From assembly GCA_937901915.1 (NCBI GenBank), contig CALGUD010000031.1:1-19148 (forward strand): 19,148 bases of DNA. Reading direction: 5' to 3'. Positions 1-5,345 of the stretch are shown one piece after another. Source of the stretch: an uncultured Flavobacteriaceae bacterium. Lineage in GTDB: Bacteria; Bacteroidota; Bacteroidia; Flavobacteriales; Flavobacteriaceae. Each line of letters opens with the position of its first letter. Position 1 is the first letter of the stretch. The position numbers and the translations under genes were made by a program. The notes beneath the pieces are model-generated. The model was not told where the DNA came from and ran no database searches. It saw nothing but the letters and a program-made list of their open reading frames with translations.

Positions 1-378
1 ATGGCAGATGTATGGTGAGGGATTAACTTTAACGTTGATTAAAGACAAAAGAGAAGAGAAAATAGAGAAGAGAATCCAACTATTCTTTAAAGTGCTATAC
101 ACTCTTATTTTGATTAATAATTTCAACTAAAATAAAACAAATAGCAGGATTATGTTGTGTTTAAACATTAATAGCATGAAAATATTGACGAATGGTATAT
201 AAAAAATGACATACCGTTCACACTCGCTTACTTTAAATTATATAATTTTTATAACTGAAACTGATATTTACAGAAACTTGTTTTATATAAAACTAATGTT
301 TTGAAACTATTCTTTTCCTATCAATTAAAAAGAAATACTTAAATTTACCTGGTGTAATATATTACCTACCTAAAATAT
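1..378. other. AT-rich non-coding stretch at the window edge
   Basis: No convincing gene is visible. Bases 42-74 form a purine-only-like tract in which the 10-mer GAGAAGAGAA occurs twice, at 51-60 and 65-74. Bases 280-293 are a perfect 14-bp palindrome (GTTTTATATAAAAC), about 85 bp upstream of the next start. It could be an operator, but in such AT-rich DNA it may be chance. One frame is open from base 2 to a stop at 128-130, but its translation has no recognisable features and it is truncated by the window edge. Confidence 0.5.
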
Positions 379-726
379 ATGATTATGAAAAATTTTATTT
401 TTACCTTATTGGCATTATTTATTTTTTGTGTTTCTTATGGGCAAAAAGATACAATTTCAGTAGCAACCCTTACCTATAGCGGACAATCGCCTATAGCGTA
501 TTATTTTTCCAATACAGATAATCAGGAAATTGTTGAGTTTAAATACATTAGTAAAGAAGCCCTGGAAAAGTTTGAATTTAAGGACAAAGAGCTTATCGGG
601 AAAAAATTCACTATAACGTATTATGAAGACTTTGATGAGATTCCTGCTAAGACAGAATTAGAAGCGGCAAGTATATTAAGAAGATTAACTATAATAAATT
701 TAGATCTTAAAAACGAAGAAGAGTAA
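379..726 (+). CDS. small secreted protein of unknown function
   Basis: The 115-residue product begins with a classical signal peptide: a short basic start (MKNF, counted from the second Met), a hydrophobic core (FTLLALFIFCV) and a likely cleavage site after SYG, just before QKD. The mature part, about 90 residues, is acidic, has no cysteines and is rich in Lys, Glu and aromatic residues; I do not recognise the family. It should end up in the periplasm or outside the cell. Two in-frame ATG codons, at 379 and 385, compete as start. The second gives the more typical signal peptide. The gene stands alone and converges on the cold-shock-domain gene, with a terminator hairpin between them. The open frame, signal peptide and normal composition support a real gene. 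Confidence 0.7.
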   Translation: MIMKNFIFTLLALFIFCVSYGQKDTISVATLTYSGQSPIAYYFSNTDNQEIVEFKYISKEALEKFEFKDKELIGKKFTITYYEDFDEIPAKTELEAASILRRLTIINLDLKNEEE

Positions 727-749
727 CTGATTCTCAATATTATAATATT

Positions 750-795
750 AAAAAATTGCAGCCGAATTAACCTGATGGCTCAGGCATTCAGCCGC
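750..795 (-). terminator. intrinsic terminator, stronger on the minus strand
   Basis: On the minus strand a 10-base outer arm (GCGGCTGAAT) pairs with ATTCGGCTGC, all Watson-Crick except two G-U wobbles. It encloses an inner CCTGA/TCAGG stem with a four-base loop, and small unpaired G and TTA bulges sit between the two stems. It is followed by six Ts (complement of A750-755). It lies about 27 nt past the stop of the cold-shock-domain gene. Read on the plus strand the two wobbles become A-C mismatches, but a T-rich run (799-809) follows, so it may also stop the gene that ends at 726. Confidence 0.75.
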
Positions 796-821
796 AACTT
801 TTATTTTGTTATTTGTTTAAT

Positions 822-1274
822 CTAAATCTTCTTAACTCGGACAGCATTCATTCCTTTCATCCCTCTTTCGAGCTCAAAAGACACTTTGTCGTTTTCATCA
901 ATCTCATCTATTAAACCACTAACGTGGGTAAAATATTTTTCATTATTTTCTGAATCGATAATAAAACCAAATCCTTTTGAAAAATCAAAGAATGATACTT
1001 TTCCTTTTCTAACAGGATCAAATTCTTCTGCACTGTCGTCTCTTTTAGGAATACCTATTTCTATGCTATCTGCATCTACCTTTATCTTTTTTGAAGGATC
1101 CGGTGGAGTATCCGTTAAATTTCCGTCATGGTCTACATAAGCATATTCAATACCCTTGCCTTTTTCTTTGGATTCGGCTTTACGGGCAGTTTTTTTCTTT
1201 TGTTTATCCTCACGTTTTTTTAAACGCTTTTTTTCTTTTTCTGTTTTGTTAAATGTCTGTTGTGATTTTGCCAT
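822..1274 (-). CDS. cold-shock-domain protein with lysine-rich N-terminus
   Basis: The 150-residue protein has two parts. Residues 1-41 are an extremely basic, probably disordered tail dominated by Lys, Arg and Glu. Residues 89-150 are a cold-shock domain, the OB-fold that binds single-stranded RNA or DNA. The RNP1-like motif KGFGFI (100-105) and RNP2-like YFTHVS (114-119) carry the aromatic residues that stack on bases, and the preceding KGKVSFFD strand is typical. Proteins of this family act as RNA chaperones or antiterminators; here the basic tail would add affinity for nucleic acid. About 70 residues with an acidic middle link the two parts. Similar tailed cold-shock proteins are, to my knowledge, common in Flavobacteriia. 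It is monocistronic, ends at the terminator at 750-795, and has an AT-rich leader of unknown length upstream. Confidence 0.9.
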   Translation of the reverse strand: MAKSQQTFNKTEKEKKRLKKREDKQKKKTARKAESKEKGKGIEYAYVDHDGNLTDTPPDPSKKIKVDADSIEIGIPKRDDSAEEFDPVRKGKVSFFDFSKGFGFIIDSENNEKYFTHVSGLIDEIDENDKVSFELERGMKGMNAVRVKKI

Positions 1275-1822
1275 TCGTTTATTTAAAATATTTTATAGTG
1301 TGTATTATTTTAAAAAGAAGTTGAAAATACTAAATCGTATTTGCAAAATAATGCAATTAATATACTAAAAAATCAGTAGAATAATGTAATTGAGGAACAA
1401 TCAGCCTCTCTTTAAACTCATACAAAGATAATAATTAAATGAATATAAATACTTTATAGAAACCAGGTAATAAAAATTTATGCAATTTTTAGGCCTCTAG
1501 GTTGTTTATTTTATCCCGGTTAAAGCCTTTCCTGTTATCCAATCCATTATTTTTATGGAGCCATCCGCCCCACATTGCATTCTGTTGTAAATGATAAAGG
1601 CCGAAATCCGATATGTTTATGACCTATAAAAAAACGACGTCCCTTAATGGTTGTAATAGTTGACGTGAAACACCTCCTTTGAACTGATAGTTACATTATA
1701 AACTCAGTTTTTTAAGATAATTGCAATAATCTGATTATTTTAGTGGCTGACACTAATGTCTGAAATAAGCAAAGGGATTCCATGAGTCCTTTGCAAACAG
1801 ATAAAACCCGTAAAAAATATAA
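1275..1822. other. gene-free stretch with a GC-richer island (1491-1680)
   Basis: This 548-bp gap separates the divergent cold-shock gene and hsdM, so it should hold both promoters; I could not find a clear TTG/TAnnTTTG pair for either. Bases 1281-1480 are about 20% GC, but 1491-1680 are about 39%, close to coding DNA. On the minus strand two overlapping frames there give protein-like translations without a proper start. One is open from 1623 to the stop at 1489-1491 (contains MWGGWLHKNNGLDNRKG), and the other ends in TTECNVGRMAP. This would fit a decayed, frameshifted gene or a structured RNA; I recognise neither. A weak stem (AACTGA at 1682-1687 with TCAGTT at 1704-1709) followed by Ts lies at its edge. 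Confidence 0.4.
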
Positions 1823-3331
1823 ATGGCAAAAACAGATACAAGCAGTTTTGAGCAGAAATTATTTAAAGCAGCGGACAAGCTTCGTAAGAACATTGACGCA
1901 GCAGAATACAAACACGTAGTTCTGGGACTGGTGTTCTTAAAATACATCTCAGAATCTTTTGGAGAACTCTACCACAAACTGGAAGCAGATGAATGGAGCG
2001 ATCCGGAAGACCGCGATGAATACATTGCGAAAAACACTTTTTTTGTACCTAAAGAGGCGCGTTGGAGCCACATTCACGCCAGTGCAAAGCTACCTTCTAT
2101 CGGACAAACCCTGGATGAAGCCATGGAAACCATTGAGCGCGAAAACAAAGAATTAAAAAATGTGCTTCCACAGGTTTACGGCAAAGCCAATTTAGACAAA
2201 ACTGCCCTGGGCCAGCTCATTGATTTAATTTCCAACACAGAATTACAGGCTGAACACGAAAATTCGAAAGACCTTTTCGGGCGTGTTTACGAATATTTCC
2301 TCGGGGAATTTGCCAATGCCGAAGGAAAAAAGGGTGGACAATTCTACACCCCAAAAGCTATTGTAAAGCTGATGGTAGAAATGATAGAGCCCTACAAAGG
2401 CCGTGTGTATGACCCTGCCTGTGGTTCCGGGGGAATGTTTGTAATGAGTGAAAAGTTTGTAACCGAACACAGAGGCAATATAAAAGACATTACGGTGTAC
2501 GGACAGGAAAGCAACCAAACTACCTGGAAGCTTTCTAAAATGAACCTGGCCATACGCAATATCAACTCCAAGTTTGTGGTGTGGAACTCCGAAGGTTCTT
2601 TTTTAAAAGATGCCCACCCTGATTTAAAAGCAGATTTCATCCTTGCCAACCCACCTTTTAACCAAAGTGACTGGGGCGTAGATATACTACAGGAAGATGC
2701 CCGTTGGAAATACGGCACACCACCAGGCGGAAATGCCAATTACGGCTGGATGCAACACATGTTGTACCACCTGGCCCAAAGTGGCGTAATGGCAACCGTG
2801 TTGAGTAACGGCTCATTGAGTTCCAACACCAGTGGCGAAGGCGAGATACGAAAAAACCTGGTAGAAAACGATTTGGTAGAATGTATTGTGGCATTGCCCA
2901 AGCAGTTGTTTTACAATACCGGTATTCCTGCCTGTATCTGGATTTTGCGAAGGGAAAAAGCCAGCCACAGCAAAGAGGTGCTTTTTATTGATGCATCCGA
3001 CATGGGCTATATGAAAGATCGGGTACACCGCGATCTGGCAGAAGAAGACATTGCCAAAATACGCGACACCTACCATACCTGGAGAAAAGGTGAAGATTAT
3101 GAAAATATAAAAGGATTTTGCAAAGCAGCTACAATAGAAGACATTATTAAACACGGACATGTACTCACCCCGGGAAGGTATGTGGGTATTGTAGATGAAG
3201 AAGATGACGGCATACCCTTTGAAACCAAAATGGCGGAACTGACAGCGACATTAAAAGTACAAATGGACAAGGAAGCCGAACTGAATACCGAAATAGAAAA
3301 GCAACTGGCTAAAATTGGGTTTGGGTTATGA
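1823..3331 (+). CDS. hsdM: type I restriction-modification system methyltransferase subunit HsdM
   Basis: The 502-residue protein is an S-adenosylmethionine-dependent N6-adenine methyltransferase, the M subunit of the HsdM2-HsdS complex. The helical HsdM N-terminal domain spans roughly residues 10-150 (FEQKLFKAADKLRKN onward). The catalytic domain follows, with the SAM-binding motif I DPACGSGGMF at 197-206 and the catalytic motif IV NPPF at 276-279. Length matches the family (about 480-530). The C-terminus (about 460-500) is a probable coiled coil of the kind that meets HsdS. The stop codon overlaps the ATG of hsdS (ATGA), suggesting translational coupling. GC content in sampled stretches is 50-55%, higher than in flanking housekeeping-like genes, which fits horizontal acquisition of the whole operon. 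All key residues are intact, so it is probably active. Confidence 0.96.
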   Translation: MAKTDTSSFEQKLFKAADKLRKNIDAAEYKHVVLGLVFLKYISESFGELYHKLEADEWSDPEDRDEYIAKNTFFVPKEARWSHIHASAKLPSIGQTLDEAMETIERENKELKNVLPQVYGKANLDKTALGQLIDLISNTELQAEHENSKDLFGRVYEYFLGEFANAEGKKGGQFYTPKAIVKLMVEMIEPYKGRVYDPACGSGGMFVMSEKFVTEHRGNIKDITVYGQESNQTTWKLSKMNLAIRNINSKFVVWNSEGSFLKDAHPDLKADFILANPPFNQSDWGVDILQEDARWKYGTPPGGNANYGWMQHMLYHLAQSGVMATVLSNGSLSSNTSGEGEIRKNLVENDLVECIVALPKQLFYNTGIPACIWILRREKASHSKEVLFIDASDMGYMKDRVHRDLAEEDIAKIRDTYHTWRKGEDYENIKGFCKAATIEDIIKHGHVLTPGRYVGIVDEEDDGIPFETKMAELTATLKVQMDKEAELNTEIEKQLAKIGFGL

Positions 3332-4587
3332 GCGAAGTAAAAAACATACCGAATAGCGATGCCCTGAGCTTGCCGAAGGGCGATGCCCTGAGTTTGCCGA
3401 AGGGTTGGGTGGAGACTACTTTGGGGGAAGTTTCCATTCGAAAACAATACGGCTACACTGAGAGCGCTAGTTTAGAGAAAATTGGGCCTAAATTTTTAAG
3501 AATAACAGACATTCAAAACGATTTCATTGATTGGAATTCAGTTCCATATTGTCCGATAAGTGAAAACGATTATGAAAAGTATAAACTTCAAGTAGGTGAT
3601 ATAGTTGTAGCACGGACAGGCAATTCAACAGGAGCCACTGCAACAATAAAAGAAAATATTGAAGCTGTTTTTGCATCATACCTAATTCGGTTTCAAATCA
3701 ATCAAAATATTACTGATTATAGGTATTTAGATTTTTTAGTACGGTCAAAAATTTGGTATGGTTTCGTTAATTCAGTGAAAAGTGGTTCAGCGCAGGGTGG
3801 AGCAAACGCAAATGATTTTGCTACCTTCCCTATTAAACTCCCACCTCTCCCCGAACAAAAATCCATAGCCGCCATTCTTTCTGCTTTTGACGGTAAAATA
3901 GAACTCCTGCAAACCCAAAACCAAACCTTAGAAGAAACCGCGCAAACCATTTTTAAGGAGTGGTTTGGTAAATTTCAAATAGATGATAAATTACCTGAAG
4001 GGTGGAGAGTTGGATCAGTAGGTGACTTAATAGAAATTAAACGAGGAGGCTCGCCTCGTCCTATTCAAGATTTTATATCTGATAAAGGGTATCGATGGTT
4101 AAAAATTTCTGATGCAACGGCCACTCCCTCTCCATATATTTTCAACATAAAAGAACATATAATTTCAGAAGGTTTAAAAAAGACAGTTCTCAAAAAAGCT
4201 GGGGATATTGTTCTTTCTAATAGTGCTACTCCAGGAATGCCTAAAATCCTTGCAGTTGATACATGCATTCATGATGGATGGTTGCATTTCCCAACCTCAA
4301 AAGTTTCAAATGAATACCTATACCTTTTATTCATGAATATCCGCCCTGCTTTAGTACAGCAAGGAAGCGGTAGCGTATTCACAAATTTAAAAACTGATAT
4401 CTTAAGAGAATTTCCTATAGTTATTCCAGAACCTGGTCTTTTCAGTAAACTTGATAAAGTGACTAAGCCTATATTTGAAAAATTGTATATAAATACATCT
4501 CAAATCCAAACCCTTACCCAAACCCGGGATGCGTTGTTGCCCAAATTAATGAGCGGGGAGATAAGGGTAAACGATTTTAAAAATTAG
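3328..4587 (+). CDS. hsdS: type I restriction-modification system specificity subunit HsdS
   Basis: The 419-residue protein has the usual duplicated layout: target-recognition domain 1 (about residues 26-165), a central conserved helix (LPPLPEQKSIAAILSAFDGK from 171), target-recognition domain 2 opening with LPEGW at 222, and a distal conserved region ending in TRDALLPKLMSGEI. Each recognition domain reads one half of a bipartite DNA site, and the helices set the spacing. The two domains are unrelated to each other and much more AT-rich (25-32% GC in sampled stretches) than the central helix or hsdM (45-55%), so they were probably exchanged by recombination. An 8-residue unit, DALSLPKG, occurs twice in tandem at residues 11-26, just before the first domain; without it the N-terminus would read directly into GWVETTLGE as in ordinary HsdS proteins. 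The target sequence cannot be deduced. Confidence 0.96.
   Translation: MSEVKNIPNSDALSLPKGDALSLPKGWVETTLGEVSIRKQYGYTESASLEKIGPKFLRITDIQNDFIDWNSVPYCPISENDYEKYKLQVGDIVVARTGNSTGATATIKENIEAVFASYLIRFQINQNITDYRYLDFLVRSKIWYGFVNSVKSGSAQGGANANDFATFPIKLPPLPEQKSIAAILSAFDGKIELLQTQNQTLEETAQTIFKEWFGKFQIDDKLPEGWRVGSVGDLIEIKRGGSPRPIQDFISDKGYRWLKISDATATPSPYIFNIKEHIISEGLKKTVLKKAGDIVLSNSATPGMPKILAVDTCIHDGWLHFPTSKVSNEYLYLLFMNIRPALVQQGSGSVFTNLKTDILREFPIVIPEPGLFSKLDKVTKPIFEKLYINTSQIQTLTQTRDALLPKLMSGEIRVNDFKN
3356..3403 (+). repeat. two tandem 24-bp repeats inside the 5' end of hsdS
   Basis: Two adjoining 24-bp units (3356-3379 and 3380-3403) differ at a single base (GAGCTTG versus GAGTTTG). Each contains CCCTGAGCTTGCCGAAGGG or its variant, an imperfect palindrome (CCCT/AGGG ends). 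I recall motifs like CCCTTCGxCAAGCTCAGGG as widely dispersed in Bacteroidota genomes and often translated within proteins. The unit is a multiple of three, so hsdS stays in frame. The native HsdS sequence probably supplied the LPKG end that the repeat reproduces. Confidence 0.8.
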
Positions 4588-4592
4588 CAGCA

Positions 4593-5321
4593 ATGAACAA
4601 ATACAATCCAAAAATCCACAAGCGCAGGTCTATCCGTTTAAAAGGATACGATTACTCGCAGGCAGGATTGTATTTTGTAACCATGTGCGTGCAAAACCGT
4701 GACCGCTTGTTTGGGTCTATACACAATGGCAAATTAAAAAATAATGATGCCGGCAAAATGATTGAAAAATGGTACTTTGAACTGGAAAATAAATTTCCGA
4801 ACATACAATGCGGGGAATACATTGTAATGCCCGACCATTTTCATTGCATCATCCACATTGTTCAGGCAGACCTGTGCACCTGCCAATGTGTTCGGGCAGG
4901 CCTGTGTGCCTGCCCCAATGAATCCGTACACGCAAATTGTGTTCGGGCAGGCCAATGTGTTCGGGCAGGCCTGTGTGCCTGCCCCAATACCCCCACACAG
5001 GCACAGGCAAACCAATGTGTTCGGGCAAACCAATGTGTTCGGGCAGGCCTGTGTGCCTGCCCCAATAATTCAAACGAACACAATCAAATACCAATATCGG
5101 GCGAACACACAGGTTCGCCCCTATCGGCGATGGTACAATGGTTCAAAACGATGACGACCAACGAATATATCCGGAATGTTAAATCAAACAATTGGCAACG
5201 TTTTAACGGCAAATTGTGGCAACGCAATTATTGGGAACATATCATCAGAAATGAAAAATCCCATAAAAATATATCGCAATACATCATTAACAATCCGTCA
5301 AAATGGAATATGACCCATTGA
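4593..5321 (+). CDS. REP-associated tyrosine transposase (RAYT, IS200-like Y1 family) with repeat-filled insertion
   Basis: The 242-residue protein belongs to the Y1/HUH single-strand DNA transposase superfamily. The start region (RRSIRLKGYDYSQAGLYFVT) and the motif YIVMPDHFHCIIHI, with metal-binding H82-F83-H84, are characteristic. The C-terminal WQRNYWEHIIRNE supplies the nucleophile Y213. Members are usually single-copy genes that cut and rejoin palindromic REP hairpins rather than moving as an insertion sequence. Residues 91-158 are a Cys-rich low-complexity insertion (13 cysteines; repeated QCVRAG and LCACPN) encoded by DNA hairpins and 18-bp repeats. GEHTGSPL (from about residue 169) is the translation of one more hairpin. 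The frame is intact on both sides, so activity is possible. It sits 5 bp after hsdS and 24 bp before hsdR, in the same orientation, so it is co-transcribed with the restriction genes. No terminal repeats of an insertion sequence were seen. Confidence 0.88.
   Translation: MNKYNPKIHKRRSIRLKGYDYSQAGLYFVTMCVQNRDRLFGSIHNGKLKNNDAGKMIEKWYFELENKFPNIQCGEYIVMPDHFHCIIHIVQADLCTCQCVRAGLCACPNESVHANCVRAGQCVRAGLCACPNTPTQAQANQCVRANQCVRAGLCACPNNSNEHNQIPISGEHTGSPLSAMVQWFKTMTTNEYIRNVKSNNWQRFNGKLWQRNYWEHIIRNEKSHKNISQYIINNPSKWNMTH
4865..5062 (+). repeat. array of hairpins and 18-bp direct repeats inside the RAYT gene
   Basis: Three identical 22-bp hairpins lie at 4894-4915, 4963-4984 and 5041-5062. Arms GGGCAGGC and GCCTGCCC pair perfectly across the loop CTGTGT. 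A degenerate copy is at 4865-4884 (GGCAG and CTGCC ends). Between them an 18-bp unit, CCAATGTGTTCGGGCAGG, recurs at 4883-4900, 4952-4969 and 5030-5047, with variants at 4934-4951 (AAATTG start) and 5012-5029 (ends CAAA). The last two and the 4934/4952 pair are tandem. Hairpin starts are 69 and 78 bp apart, both multiples of three, so every copy is read in the same frame (LCACPN). At least four other frames, on both strands, are also stop-free across the array. Confidence 0.93.
5099..5120 (-). repeat. oppositely oriented hairpin of the same family
   Basis: Arms GGGCGAAC (5099-5106) and GTTCGCCC (5113-5120) enclose ACACAG, which is the exact complement of the CTGTGT loop of the three upstream hairpins. 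The element is therefore an inverted member of that family with a different but still perfectly paired stem. On the minus strand the foot reads ATAG directly before GGGCGAAC, which loosely recalls the GTAG at the foot of enterobacterial REP elements. It encodes GEHTGSPL within the transposase. Confidence 0.85.
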
Positions 5322-5345
5322 AACCTAACCTGAATCTATTGCAAA

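Noticed and set aside
2..130. Tail of an upstream gene entering the window
   Set aside because: The open frame is AT-rich, its translation is low in information (Lys/Glu run from a purine tract), and nothing recognisable is seen.
1682..1713. Intrinsic terminator before hsdM
   Set aside because: The stem is only six weak base pairs with a 16-base loop, and there is no upstream gene on that strand to terminate.
1721..1743. Promoter for hsdM (TTG at 1721 and TATTTTAG at 1736)
   Set aside because: The spacer is 12 bp where 19-21 is expected, and the box has a mismatch.
3097..3447. Antisense frame containing LRQTQG/LRQAQG repeats over the hsdM-hsdS junction
   Set aside because: It is the reverse reading of the 24-bp hsdS repeats and of conserved hsdM sequence, with no domain of its own.
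4883..5062. CRISPR-like alternation of repeats and spacers
   Set aside because: Units are spaced irregularly (18, 69 and 78 bp), lie within a conserved protein frame, and there are no cas genes nearby.
4734..5154. Several long open frames on both strands across the repeat array
   Set aside because: They are stop-free because the repeat units lack stops in many frames. Only the plus-strand frame of the transposase has HUH and Tyr motifs on both sides.
4593..5321. RAYT gene as a pseudogene destroyed by repeats
   Set aside because: The frame is continuous, and H82, H84 and Y213 are all present with normal surrounding motifs.
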